Source: a virus
IMG/VR virus record: IMGVR_UViG_3300027969_000050
Span: 1-64,000 of that record
DNA: 64,000 nt
Direction: 5' to 3' (one strand)
Both the position numbers and the translations under genes were made by a program. The notes beneath the pieces were generated by a model, which worked only from the letters and a program-made list of their open reading frames with translations, ran no database searches and was not told the DNA's origin. Below, one piece after another: positions 27,074-35,965 of the stretch (within the stretch, counting starts at the first letter, position 1; each line of letters begins with the position of its first letter).

Positions 27074-28954
27074 TTATAGCAGCCCGAATAGGAAGTGGTC
27101 TTCCATCGCGGCGTCGGCGTAATGCGTATTCTCTAGGTCCAGTTTGTCTGAATTCCTAGCGATTCCGTTTTCGCCAATAAATTCCCTTTGTTCCATTAAG
27201 TTGTAATCAAACCCAGCGGTCTTACCAACAGTCTTAGACATCATTGGGCGTCGAGCCAACTCAGGATGATGATGCTCTAGTAGCTGACGATCCCCGTCCG
27301 TCATTTCAAAAACTGGGTTCGAATCAACGCTGTAAGAGTCAGGTCCGTCAGTGCTAATGTCAAACATGGCGGTCCGACCGTCTGTATCCGGGTTCCAGCC
27401 AATGTCCTGAAGGTGCTGAGAATGAGTTAGTTCGCTTGCGGGATTGTTCATTCGCTCCGCAATACTAATTGGCCAAGTGTGTAAGACCGGACTCTGGCCT
27501 TCGCGCTCCATAACAAGCCCACGACCTACTTGACCGTTCATGTCGCCTAGGATCTCAAGGTCGTCTGGTGTAGGACCGTGCCAATCAGGATGATCTTCGT
27601 CCGGGCTAGGACGATTTTCGTGAGGGCCAGTGATTTCTTCGTCAGCGGCGTAATGAGGCCCGCCTACAGAATCAATGCGGTTCCATAGATCCTCGCCAAT
27701 CTCATCTCCACTTGCAATCTTGCGCTTCATTACGTTGGTGAGGGACTTAGCGGACCGATGATTTAGGGACGGAGCGAGGTAGTTATTCCTCCACTCCTCC
27801 ATTGCCGTGTCGAATTCTTCGGTAGAAGAAAATTTATTTGGGCAAGGAGCGTCAATCAAAGGAAACGAAGGATCGTCCTTATCGTGGTTTGGTCGGTCGC
27901 CTTCTGGACGAGCAAACTCGTCGTTCCGTGCATGCCGACCCCACAAATTATTTTTTACTGAGGATGTGGGCTGGGAAAGGTCCGTCTGCTCCGGGACCCC
28001 CTCAAACATGGTTCGGTCCGAATTCCCATTGTTTTCAAGCATATCGTTGGGTCCGAGATCAGCGTCACCGTAGTCATCACCATCGTTGGTTGGCTCAAAA
28101 GAAATTTCTTCGTCGTCAAACTCATCAATAGTGAGGTCGCCAGTGTGGTTGAGGCCATACTCGCCAGAAATTTCGTATTTAAGCGTGTCGCCAATGACCG
28201 AACCGCCCATTTGACCAGTTTCAGGGTCAATCTGTCCCGGACCGAGAACTTTTACGAAGTCGGGAATGTCCGAACGGTTTGAAAGCATCTTGTATTCTTT
28301 GCCGACTTCGATTGGCTGACCCGAATTGTCAACCCAACGCATTGTCGAAGGAACGGAATCGTCGTGCATGTGAAGGTCTTCGTGATCATGCTTACTTGGC
28401 TCTTCATCTGCGGACAAACGACTGCTTTTAGAAGTGTCAACAGAGTCATCAATGACCTCCTTTGTGGTAAAGGTCTTATTGCACGCATGGCACATGCTTT
28501 TGCCCTTTTCGCCAACGATTCCCGTTGTGTGAGAGTTACAGTTGGGACACTTACCAGCGATGTTGTCAGCGGCGACCTTAGCGGTGGTCGATCCGGGAGG
28601 AGGTTGCATCCCCGGCATAGGCATAGTGTTCTCTGGCGGAGCCTCTTCCATTGCTGGCATAGGCTGACCAGCGGCCTCCCCTTCAATCTCGGGAGGGGCC
28701 TCTCGACCCTGAACCTGTGCAAACTCCTCAGCAAAGTCCGTGGGGTGATTAAGCATGCTCACAAGAGTTTCAACAATCTGAGAAGGATCCATGCCCTCGG
28801 CCATAAGCGTATCCCTGAGGTACTCTGCTAAAGCGGCGGCCTGCTTCATGTCATGCGGGCCTTGATGGGCCGACTGACGAGAAGCCATCATGCGAAGAGC
28901 CTTTTGCATAGCCGGAGTCATATGATCGTTATTTTGATCCATTGTCTCTTTCAT
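27074..28954 (-). CDS. Large acidic zinc-ribbon protein, unknown function
   Basis: 626 aa. N-terminal helices (HMTPAMQKALRMMASRQSAH, AAALAEYLRDTLMAEGMDPS), a Met/Pro linker, then one zinc ribbon at about 135-165 (GKCPNCNSHTTGIV...CHACNKTF). The remainder is Asp/Glu/His-rich and mostly disordered with a later small region (DLEILGDMNGQVGRGLVMER). It starts inside the 3' end of the upstream gene (26-base overlap). Segments TAKVAADN and GKTAGFDY flank predicted domain borders. Not a portal or terminase by any motif I can see. Confidence 0.62.
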   Translation of the reverse strand: MKETMDQNNDHMTPAMQKALRMMASRQSAHQGPHDMKQAAALAEYLRDTLMAEGMDPSQIVETLVSMLNHPTDFAEEFAQVQGREAPPEIEGEAAGQPMPAMEEAPPENTMPMPGMQPPPGSTTAKVAADNIAGKCPNCNSHTTGIVGEKGKSMCHACNKTFTTKEVIDDSVDTSKSSRLSADEEPSKHDHEDLHMHDDSVPSTMRWVDNSGQPIEVGKEYKMLSNRSDIPDFVKVLGPGQIDPETGQMGGSVIGDTLKYEISGEYGLNHTGDLTIDEFDDEEISFEPTNDGDDYGDADLGPNDMLENNGNSDRTMFEGVPEQTDLSQPTSSVKNNLWGRHARNDEFARPEGDRPNHDKDDPSFPLIDAPCPNKFSSTEEFDTAMEEWRNNYLAPSLNHRSAKSLTNVMKRKIASGDEIGEDLWNRIDSVGGPHYAADEEITGPHENRPSPDEDHPDWHGPTPDDLEILGDMNGQVGRGLVMEREGQSPVLHTWPISIAERMNNPASELTHSQHLQDIGWNPDTDGRTAMFDISTDGPDSYSVDSNPVFEMTDGDRQLLEHHHPELARRPMMSKTVGKTAGFDYNLMEQREFIGENGIARNSDKLDLENTHYADAAMEDHFLFGLL

Positions 28955-31427
28955 TACCCAGCAGTTCCTTCAATAAAGAAAGAATAGGATCGTCATTATC
29001 GCGCTCATGTTCAGGTTGATCAACGTGATCCATGAAGTGATCCCAGAAATCGCTAATAAGCTTCACTGGTTCTGAATCTTTATCAACGCCAAATATGTCG
29101 GCAATTTCTTCTACTGAAAAAGGTTCTTGGTCATGACTGACCGTGACGACAACTGCGCCGGGATCTTGCTTTGATCCGCCAATGTCGTTGACAGAATAGT
29201 CCTTCTGCCAATCCGAATTGTCATCTTCCTTTTTCTGATGCGGGTCAATTTTATCAGGGTCCGTAATGTCATTGGCCGGAATTTCGCTGTGGCTTGACGG
29301 ATGCTCGTCTGCGTCATCGCGCTCCGCGTTTTTTACATGGGTCATGTATTGCGTTGGTGCCAACCCTTGCATTTGATAATCAGTACCATTAACCAGTTTT
29401 TTGAGCATGTCTAGCTTGGAGTCAGGCTTGCCATCCTCAGAAGTCTGGGCGGGTTTTTCTTCTCCGTTTGGAATCATATCAGAGATAATTCCGGAGTCTT
29501 TGTTGTGAGTCAAAAATTGAACTGGTGGCAAATTGTTCATTTTGTATTCGACGTTATCAATTGGGAGACTTGGCATTTTCGGGCGTCCTTTAGGCGGTTT
29601 GGTTCTAGTTTTTGTACGAGGGGGTTTTGGCGTAGGTTTCTGACGCCGCCCCCCTGCCCCTGCTGCTGCTGCTCCCGCCGCCGCTGCGGCCCCCGGTCCT
29701 ATTTTAGGAAAAGGGGCAGGCGTGGGTTGAGGGGAAGGAGCAGTTTTTGGAGCAGGGCTAGGAGCGGGAGCGGGAGCAGGTGAAGGTTTTGGACTCGGAG
29801 CTGGTTTCGGCGTGGGGGAAGGATTGGGACGCAGATTGTCAATTTCTTTTTTCTCTTGGGGCGATATCGTATCGGCACCGCTGGCGTCAAGGCCTTTTCC
29901 TGTTGGATTATCAAGACCAAGAATCCCAGTTGGATTTTCTTCAAGAAAACCAAGTGGAAGAGTGGCAAGACCGAGTGCCTTTGGCGCTAATTTCTTGCCG
30001 ACGCCAATAGCCTTTGGAATAACGTCTTCTGCCACCGGAGCAACTTTCTTTGCAACGTCGTCTATAGCGCCCTTGCCCGCATCAACAATATCATCAAGAA
30101 AATTACCACCGTTGGGTTTAGGAGCTGCTGGCTCAACAGGAGCTTGTGGCGCTGTTTGAGGTGCTGGTCGGCCTTGCATGTCTGGTCTAGTAGCCGGTCC
30201 CTCAACTGGGTGGTTTGTGTCCATGTAGTTTTTTAGCCACTGCTGCGCCTGAGGACTCATAGGCCCCGAACCCTTAAATGGGTTGTACGCCATCATGTCG
30301 TCCCAATTGTTCAGCGGGGGATTTAAAACCATTGGGGCAGACGTCTTTGCTTCATGCGGATCCATAATATTTTGCTCTGCAAGCCAACGCAGGGCCTCTT
30401 TTTGCTCTTCCGTAATTTCAGGATGCTGGCCAAGCCAGTCAAAGAGCGGATCAAGGGAATCAAAGTCCGAAACGCGCTGAAGGACCTCCCCAAGCTCAGG
30501 ATGAGAAGTGGCAATGGGAATCTGAGTATCCCCGGCTTTATACCCAGCGTGGCTGGCGCTGATTCCGTCTTTTAGGCTCTCCTGATCCCCACTCAGATAT
30601 GGAACTCCGTAAGTATGAGCCTGAGTCGCGTAGAGGGCGCGGGAAAGATTTGTGTTGTCATCATGGAACAACCCATTTCTTTCCTTGCCCGGAAGATCCA
30701 AAACAGATTCATGAATCGCATGTTCTTTTCCATGCTCTTCGCTCTTCTGATTAATAATTTTTTGTTGAAGCTCCGGAAGACCTTCAGGCCTTCCTGTCTC
30801 AATAACCGACTTAAGAACCTCGAGATACTCGGGATCCGGATGCGAAATCATAAAAGTTTTAGGCGGATGATCGGGCAGCATGTACTCGCCCATCAACTGC
30901 CTGCCCATTTCCTGTGAGTAAGGCTCTCCGTCAATTACTACAGGAGGCTGAAAATCCCCCAAAGACATATTTGCAACCCCGGTGGTTGCTCCATGCCAGC
31001 CCGGAGTGCCATCAACTAGTTTTGCTTCAACCGTAGGGCTGTCGCTAGGAGTAGGAGGCATCACCGAACCAATCTCGGCGTCTCCCTCAATGCTGTGTTC
31101 CTCAGCAGAAGTAATCCACCAAGGAAGAATCGGCTCCATGTCAAACGTTTCCCGTTTAACGGAACCGCTGAACTCGTCGCGCTTATTGCGATTTTGCCAG
31201 CCGTTGTCAGCGAGAATTCCAGATTTGAGAGGGTTTCCGCTCATATCGCTGTTTAGACCGCCGTCTCCAGCGGCCTCGGGCATTTCCTTCATTGCCATAT
31301 CCATATCAGAGATGGTTGGACTAGGCTGGTCCCGATAAGGGCGGTTGCAGTTAGGACAGCCTTCGCTGACACCCTTACTTTTACCGGGGGACCAGAACTG
31401 CCCGCCGCATTCGCAATGTTCTTCCAT
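28929..31427 (-). CDS. Large multidomain protein with N-terminal zinc ribbon and Pro/Ala-rich middle
   Basis: 832 aa from ATG 31427. N terminus has a ribbon CECGGQFW...CPNCNRPY. Residues 160-300 hold a helical region (PDPEYLEVLKSVIETGRPEG, QKIINQKSEEHGKEHAIHES), followed by segments of unknown type. Residues 440-620 are Pro/Ala/Lys low complexity (SPTPKPAPSPKPSPAPAPAP) with a small-residue hydrophobic run GAAAAAGAAAAGAGG near 590 (possible membrane-active helix). The C terminus is acidic with EPFSVEEIADIFGVD. No enzyme motif is recognised. Context is the late head region. Confidence 0.6.
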   Translation of the reverse strand: MEEHCECGGQFWSPGKSKGVSEGCPNCNRPYRDQPSPTISDMDMAMKEMPEAAGDGGLNSDMSGNPLKSGILADNGWQNRNKRDEFSGSVKRETFDMEPILPWWITSAEEHSIEGDAEIGSVMPPTPSDSPTVEAKLVDGTPGWHGATTGVANMSLGDFQPPVVIDGEPYSQEMGRQLMGEYMLPDHPPKTFMISHPDPEYLEVLKSVIETGRPEGLPELQQKIINQKSEEHGKEHAIHESVLDLPGKERNGLFHDDNTNLSRALYATQAHTYGVPYLSGDQESLKDGISASHAGYKAGDTQIPIATSHPELGEVLQRVSDFDSLDPLFDWLGQHPEITEEQKEALRWLAEQNIMDPHEAKTSAPMVLNPPLNNWDDMMAYNPFKGSGPMSPQAQQWLKNYMDTNHPVEGPATRPDMQGRPAPQTAPQAPVEPAAPKPNGGNFLDDIVDAGKGAIDDVAKKVAPVAEDVIPKAIGVGKKLAPKALGLATLPLGFLEENPTGILGLDNPTGKGLDASGADTISPQEKKEIDNLRPNPSPTPKPAPSPKPSPAPAPAPSPAPKTAPSPQPTPAPFPKIGPGAAAAAGAAAAGAGGRRQKPTPKPPRTKTRTKPPKGRPKMPSLPIDNVEYKMNNLPPVQFLTHNKDSGIISDMIPNGEEKPAQTSEDGKPDSKLDMLKKLVNGTDYQMQGLAPTQYMTHVKNAERDDADEHPSSHSEIPANDITDPDKIDPHQKKEDDNSDWQKDYSVNDIGGSKQDPGAVVVTVSHDQEPFSVEEIADIFGVDKDSEPVKLISDFWDHFMDHVDQPEHERDNDDPILSLLKELLGNERDNGSK

Positions 31428-31475
31428 CACCCGTTACGGGTCCGAAGGAAGAAGTTTAGAAATCGTTCCCGGCTG

Positions 31476-31853
31476 TTAGCCGAACTTACCGAAACCGCAA
31501 AGGCGAGCATGAACTCGGATATTCGCATTGGAACTAGCCGTGGCCTTGAAACGAACGCGCCAAAACGATCCATACACGGGATCGTCAAAAACTACGCCCT
31601 TGCTGCTGGTCGTAGTATTTGCAGTAGAGGTAGACGAAGACGCTGCCGTTACGGCAATTGCGTGACTGTAGTCCCAAACTGCGCTAGACGGTGAAGTTTC
31701 CGCAATTGGGTCAAAGCTTTGTTCTACCCAAAGAGTTCCGTCTTGGGTTGCATTTGCTGTGCCTCTAATAAAGTCGTACCAGTCTGTACGCTTGGTCTCA
31801 CTGACGTAAATTTCGTCAGCGGGCAGTGTGATATTAGATCCGAGATAAGCCAT
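31476..31853 (-). CDS. Small beta-rich structural protein
   Basis: 125 aa. Seen: LPADEIYVSETKRTDWYDFI, GTLWVEQSFDP, a Ser/Thr stretch, then GSFWRVRFKATASSNANIRV and a short C-terminal tail. This beta sandwich-like composition with a low-complexity middle suggests a fibre, decoration or receptor-binding accessory protein. It lies between the glycosyltransferase group and the large head-region proteins. Confidence 0.6.
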   Translation of the reverse strand: MAYLGSNITLPADEIYVSETKRTDWYDFIRGTANATQDGTLWVEQSFDPIAETSPSSAVWDYSHAIAVTAASSSTSTANTTTSSKGVVFDDPVYGSFWRVRFKATASSNANIRVHARLCGFGKFG

Positions 31854-31860
31854 TCAGGTA

Positions 31861-32091
31861 TTAACCTTCGGCCTTACTCGTTTTAACGCTCTTCGGTTCA
31901 GACTTAGCAGCTTCCTTGTCTGCTTTTGCAGATGCCTCTTTAGCGTTTTTCTTTGCTTCCTCCTGAACCAGCTCGGTCAGAACCTGAATTCGGCCCATTC
32001 TGCTCGCTCGATCTTTTTCGAGATTGGTGAGCTGATCGATTAGCTGATTGTATTCCTCAACCTCTTGGTTAAGCTTGTCTTGAAGGCTCAT
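31861..32091 (-). CDS. Small coiled-coil protein
   Basis: 76 aa from the ATG at 32091, preceded by AAAGGAAC; a longer form would overlap the glycosyltransferase further. Residues 1-45 are a coiled coil (LNQEVEEYNQLIDQLTNLEK, MGRIQVLTELVQEEAKK) and the C terminus is Lys/Ala/Ser-rich. Overlaps the glycosyltransferase stop by 23 bases. Unknown function. Confidence 0.62.
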   Translation of the reverse strand: MSLQDKLNQEVEEYNQLIDQLTNLEKDRASRMGRIQVLTELVQEEAKKNAKEASAKADKEAAKSEPKSVKTSKAEG

Positions 32092-33127
32092 AGTTCCTTT
32101 CGAATGGTGGAGTCTTGGTTTCATCATACCAGCCGTCCTCGGCCAGAGTCTGCAAATGCTTGAAGTAATAATCGTACTGGGGTCCGATCGCGTCCAGAGA
32201 CCAAGTTGCTTGGGCGTGCTTGCGGATAGCTTTCTTGTCTAGCTTGTCGGCGTTCTCTACAGCCCACATGAACTCGCCAAGACGATGGCAGCGATAACCG
32301 CTGACGCCCTGCTCAACAGTCTCAGTAAACGCGCCCCAGTCAGTTGACACAACAGGAGTTCCACAAAGCTGAGCCTCAACGGCAATACAACCAAATGGCT
32401 CAATATAAGTCGTAGGACAGATCAGGGCATGAGCGCCAGCCATAAGCTCGCCTCGCTCCTCAGGACCAACATTGCCAAGAGCCTCACCATAGTCAGGAAT
32501 CCAATCTCCGGCCCCAGCGAGCTTAAGGGGCATGTCAAGCCTCTTTGCTGTCTCCGTGACGATCTCAATGCCCTTACGCTGCGTCAGGCGGCCAACGTAC
32601 AGGAGATAGTCTCCGCCAGTAGCCTCTGGGAAATCCTCAGGCTCGAAATAGGCAGGAATGACGGCATCGTAAAACGAACCGTCCGCCGAGTTGCTTCCCC
32701 GCTGCTGGCCATAGCAAGTATGTTGCCAAGCTCGAGATTCAAAAACCTTATACGGAGCGAAGCAACCTCCGTAACCGATTCCGTATTCAACCGGATACAG
32801 GTCAGGAAAAGCGTTCATCAAAGAGGTCTGGCAGTTGCCTCCCATTAATCCGAGAACATCGTCCTTTTCGCAGCGCGCACGGATCTCTTTGATTGCAGCG
32901 TCATTGAAAGGTTGCCAACCCTCCTGAGTGAACGGAGGAGGATCGCAGGACGGATAGCAAACCACATGCTCGCCATCGTGGGCGTATTCCTCATCACCAT
33001 AGATGATTACCTCGTGTCCAAGGGGAGTCATCATGTCAGCGAACTTGCGGACCTTCTGAGTAAAAGCGCAAACGCTGTTCTCTTTAGTTACTGGCTGTCC
33101 GGGAAGTGCCGCTAGATGAAATCTCAT
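32069..33127 (-). CDS. Glycosyltransferase, GT4/GT-B type
   Basis: 352 aa. C-terminal half carries the GT-B signature: DYLLYVGRLTQRKGIEIV, AGAHALICPTTYIEPFGCIA with the E-x7-E motif (EPFGCIAVE) that binds the sugar nucleotide, and GTPVVSTDWGAFTETVEQG. The N-terminal half has LGHEVIIYGDEEYAHDGEH. It would transfer a sugar to a fibre or capsid protein, to cell-wall glycans, or to modified DNA bases; location among fibre genes favours the virion surface. Length is normal for the family. ATGA overlap with the small membrane protein gene upstream. Confidence 0.88.
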   Translation of the reverse strand: MRFHLAALPGQPVTKENSVCAFTQKVRKFADMMTPLGHEVIIYGDEEYAHDGEHVVCYPSCDPPPFTQEGWQPFNDAAIKEIRARCEKDDVLGLMGGNCQTSLMNAFPDLYPVEYGIGYGGCFAPYKVFESRAWQHTCYGQQRGSNSADGSFYDAVIPAYFEPEDFPEATGGDYLLYVGRLTQRKGIEIVTETAKRLDMPLKLAGAGDWIPDYGEALGNVGPEERGELMAGAHALICPTTYIEPFGCIAVEAQLCGTPVVSTDWGAFTETVEQGVSGYRCHRLGEFMWAVENADKLDKKAIRKHAQATWSLDAIGPQYDYYFKHLQTLAEDGWYDETKTPPFERNYEPSRQA

Positions 33128-33270
33128 CCTGACTTGTTGCCCAGATAGATCTGGAGGTTTCTGTCTCGCAGGTCTTTGCGATTTCTTCTTGCTTTGGCAT
33201 CGCTTCGAGCAAAAATAAGGAACGAGATCGCTTGGGTGGTATACAAGAATGGAAGTATCAACTTATTCAT
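33124..33270 (-). CDS. Small membrane protein
   Basis: 48 aa. ATG at 33270 overlaps the upstream TAA (TAATG) with GAAAGG before it, and its TGA overlaps the glycosyltransferase ATG (ATGA), so both ends are coupled and the gene is probably real. Residues 3-19 are hydrophobic (LILPFLYTTQAISFLIFA), then a strongly basic segment (DAKARRNRKDLRDRN). This is one membrane span with a cytosolic basic tail. It may anchor or partner the glycosyltransferase; that is inference. Confidence 0.62.
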   Translation of the reverse strand: MNKLILPFLYTTQAISFLIFARSDAKARRNRKDLRDRNLQIYLGNKSG

Positions 33271-33878
33271 TATGACCTTTCAGGGAAAAGAGTTTCCAGA
33301 CCAATCTCTTGCCTCGCCTCAGTTCTCCAAGCCGGTTCGTCTTCTGGTTTGGCTCCATCAAATCTCCACTGGAAAAGCTCTGCCATTCTAGAATTGGGAT
33401 CTTTTAAACTTGCAAAAAGTGTAATCTCATCGTTTGCTATTTCGCCCTTTTCAAAGCCTGTGAGAAGAAAACGACCATAAGAACTTTCTTCATTTGGAAG
33501 GAAAATCTTCATGTCGTCAACATAAGTTGCAGCAAAGGTCTTCATTTCTTGAGAGGCAAGATTTTTTATTGGAGCGTCTGAAGTTCGATCACAAAGTCCA
33601 CTTCCCCAAATCATTAGCACCTTGCCGTCTTCTTGTTTTTGAAAATATAGTTCTTGATTACCTGATTCCCAAACTACAGCTATTCTTGCCCATACTCCCG
33701 GCCCCGGCCAAGCATCATAATTAACTTGATCTCTTGGAAGGTCTATATTGTCAAGAGTGATAATTTCTGGATTCTTATACTCCCAATTTGAGTAAAAAAG
33801 AATTGTTTTATCAGAAATCTTGAAAGCTTGATCTAGAGATTCAGTTGCACCCTCGCCAAGCAAATCGTCAAGGTTCAT
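33270..33878 (-). CDS. Protein of unknown function in the fibre cluster
   Basis: 202 aa. No familiar motif. Seen: an N-terminal helix (LDDLLGEGATESLDQAFKIS), strands KTILFYSNWEY and WARIAVVWESGNQELYFQK, then KVLMIWGSGLCD, and a C-terminal WRTEARQEIGLETLF. Mixed alpha-beta, cytosolic-looking, acidic. Base composition is more A/T-rich than its neighbours, as is the next gene, so the pair may be a later acquisition. TAATG-coupled to the small membrane protein. Confidence 0.6.
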   Translation of the reverse strand: MNLDDLLGEGATESLDQAFKISDKTILFYSNWEYKNPEIITLDNIDLPRDQVNYDAWPGPGVWARIAVVWESGNQELYFQKQEDGKVLMIWGSGLCDRTSDAPIKNLASQEMKTFAATYVDDMKIFLPNEESSYGRFLLTGFEKGEIANDEITLFASLKDPNSRMAELFQWRFDGAKPEDEPAWRTEARQEIGLETLFPERS

Positions 33879-33880
33879 CT

Positions 33881-34147
33881 TTAAACCTCTTCAACTTTAA
33901 TAATCATTTTAACTTCTCTATCGGGATTAGGCTTTACGTAAACAGTGTGATCCATCACGCTTTCAAAATTCAGAGTGAGACGATTAGACCAAAGCTCTTT
34001 ATCAGTCGAAATCTCTCCGCCGTCGCCAATAACATAAGCTTCTTCGCTACCTCTAATGATTAGCATTAAAGGCTCAAGGAAACCACCGACAGTTACCTCG
34101 TTTTGCGCTACTAAAACTCTCGACTCTCCATCAAAAATATGATACAT
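33881..34147 (-). CDS. Small beta-rich protein, unknown function
   Basis: 88 aa. Strand-dominated: YHIFDGESRVLVAQNEVTVG, LEPLMLIIRGSEEAYVIGDG, NRLTLNFESVMDHTVYVKP, MIIKVEEV. A/T-rich like the gene after it, two bases away. It follows the first collar fibre gene and may be a fibre accessory; no family recognised. Confidence 0.6.
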   Translation of the reverse strand: MYHIFDGESRVLVAQNEVTVGGFLEPLMLIIRGSEEAYVIGDGGEISTDKELWSNRLTLNFESVMDHTVYVKPNPDREVKMIIKVEEV

Positions 34148-34160
34148 AAATTCCTTTGCT

Positions 34161-35216
34161 TTATAGTTTAATAATGTAGTTTAAAGCTATTTCAGGCTGA
34201 ACATTTGTGTGCGCTGAAGATGCTGCAACTTCAGTATTAGAAGTTACAGCAAGACCGTTGAGCGTTCCACCACTGAAAGATATATCAGCAGTCACAGAAG
34301 TATAATATTGATTTCCGGCTTGGTAGCCGTCTGGATGGTATAGCGCAGCGTCAGCATTTTTGGTATCGACGGTAGTTCCGGCAAACTTCTGCTGATGAGC
34401 GTGGCCTGACTGCGCCACATTTCCTCCGTGATTATGAGTTACCTGATTTACAGAATGCCTGTGATTTTTAACACCAGTTTGACCGACAGTTAAAAGATGA
34501 GAAGTAGAGCCTGACCAAGTTCCGAGTCCTCCATCGCCCTCGGTGCTTGTGACCGTAAACGAATCTATCCAGTAATACGCTGACAAACCGAAGAAGCCTG
34601 ATCTATCACTCATAGCAAATTGAGCGCCGGTTACATTTGAAGTGGGTGTCCAATCAATAGTATAGGTGTTCCAGATACCCGCAGTAAAAGTAGTAATTCC
34701 ATCTTTGAATGCCTGATTAGAAGTTGAAAAATCTCCAAAGTATCCATATAGCCAAGCATTGGCAGAAGCTCTCATCTTCCAAGCAATTGTGTAGGTCACT
34801 CCAGCAACAAAAGTTCCATTGAGGGTGGTCGCAATGCTGTCTGAAAAATCAAGAACATTGGAAGCGCCAGTATTATCCCACCTGCCTGAAGCTGGTGAAG
34901 AATCAAACACGGAAGTGTCACGAGTTATTGTGCTGGTGCTAGCAGTCCAGCCAGTTGTATTCGTATCAAAGGTAGGATTTGTAAAGGACACCTCTGTACC
35001 AGTTCGTGGTCCTACTGGAACTCTAGATCCCAGATTTGGAACAGCGAATGAAGACTGGCCGGTGCCACCATAGGTTGTTCCTATAACAGACCAAAGCTTG
35101 GCGTAATTAGAATCGTTTCCATTGTATGTAGACCCATCGCAAGAAACCCAGTTAGTAGGAATAACTGGAGAAGAATGAGGAGTAATTGTTCCCGTGGGAA
35201 AGTCAAAAACAGGCAT
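34161..35216 (-). CDS. Tail collar-domain fibre protein with an inserted carbohydrate-binding-like domain
   Basis: 351 aa. The tail-collar domain is at residues 1-70 (PTNWVSCDGSTYNG, YAKLWSVIGTTYGGTG, SSFAVPNLGSRVPVG) and a beta C-terminal domain ends in LNYIIKL, shared by the paralogues at 35216, 35965 and 53510. Residues 78-230 are extra: NPTFDTNTTGWTASTSTITR, GVTYTIAWKMRASANAW, WTPTSNVTGAQFAMSD, YYWIDSFTVT, the pattern of a CBM4/9-like jelly roll. The last third has His-rich turns (KNHRHSVNQVTHNHGG) as in T4 gp12-like receptor tips that bind metal. Likely binds cell-surface glycans. Confidence 0.82.
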   Translation of the reverse strand: MPVFDFPTGTITPHSSPVIPTNWVSCDGSTYNGNDSNYAKLWSVIGTTYGGTGQSSFAVPNLGSRVPVGPRTGTEVSFTNPTFDTNTTGWTASTSTITRDTSVFDSSPASGRWDNTGASNVLDFSDSIATTLNGTFVAGVTYTIAWKMRASANAWLYGYFGDFSTSNQAFKDGITTFTAGIWNTYTIDWTPTSNVTGAQFAMSDRSGFFGLSAYYWIDSFTVTSTEGDGGLGTWSGSTSHLLTVGQTGVKNHRHSVNQVTHNHGGNVAQSGHAHQQKFAGTTVDTKNADAALYHPDGYQAGNQYYTSVTADISFSGGTLNGLAVTSNTEVAASSAHTNVQPEIALNYIIKL

Positions 35217-35965
35217 TATGTTTTGATGATGAAGTTTAGAACTAGAGAAGGCTGAGAGTTAGGATGAGGGTGCAAGGCGCTTGCTGATTTATATCCTACC
35301 ACGCCGAGGTTTCCAGCGCCATCTGTAATGTTTGAGCTTTCGGAGCTAATTGAATAAACAGCGTTGGCCGATCCACTGCCCGAATTACCGCCCGTATAGT
35401 AAGTACCCGGCTGACCAAAATAATCCGTGAAGTAATTAACAGGATTACTACCTGATTTAGTGTTAGGAGCAATAGACACTCCATACTGATGTCTATGATT
35501 AGTATTGGTACTTATTGGGTGCGCGCCTTGCGCAGTTCCGTGATCTGATTCTGTAATTGCGTGACTATGCAAAGGAAAACCAGATTCTGCTGCTGAAAGC
35601 GTAACCGGCGTTGCTCCTACCTGCTGGCCAATGGTTCTAGCTGTTAAAGCCGATCCGCCAGTAATTAGTCCTGTCCCTGATGTTGCTCCACCAGTTCCTG
35701 TTCCTACTCCCATAGGTGAGCGTTTGGTGAAATCTGGTAGGCGGAAATTACCCGCTGCTTCACCGCCAGTATTGAATCCGCCTGCTATTGCTGTGTTTAG
35801 TGACGGGTAAGTAGTTGCCGATACGACTGTTCCGTCACAGATCAGCCAGCCTGTAGGCGCCGATGATCCAGCATAAGAAACGATAGTTCCTGTTGGTGGA
35901 GGAATAACCTTGTAAGGTTTTTTCGCTCCAGTATTTCGATAAAAAGTAAAGGTAGATCGCTTCAT
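35216..35965 (-). CDS. Tail collar-domain fibre protein
   Basis: 249 aa. Collar domain: PPTGTIVSYAGSSAPTGWL, CDGTVVSATTYPSLNTAI, AAGNFRLPDFTKRSPMGVG. The C-terminal part has His-rich segments (LHSHAITESDHGTAQGAHP, NTNHRHQYGVS) and ends in LNFIIKT, matching its paralogues. Joined by TAATG at both ends to other fibre genes. Probably a short fibre or receptor-binding tip. Confidence 0.85.
   Translation of the reverse strand: MKRSTFTFYRNTGAKKPYKVIPPPTGTIVSYAGSSAPTGWLICDGTVVSATTYPSLNTAIAGGFNTGGEAAGNFRLPDFTKRSPMGVGTGTGGATSGTGLITGGSALTARTIGQQVGATPVTLSAAESGFPLHSHAITESDHGTAQGAHPISTNTNHRHQYGVSIAPNTKSGSNPVNYFTDYFGQPGTYYTGGNSGSGSANAVYSISSESSNITDGAGNLGVVGYKSASALHPHPNSQPSLVLNFIIKT

Noticed and set aside
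27074-31427. Portal or terminase in the large genes before the protease
   Set aside because: Neither protein shows a Walker A/B pair, nuclease motif or portal-like pattern; both are acidic, ribbon-bearing and mostly disordered.
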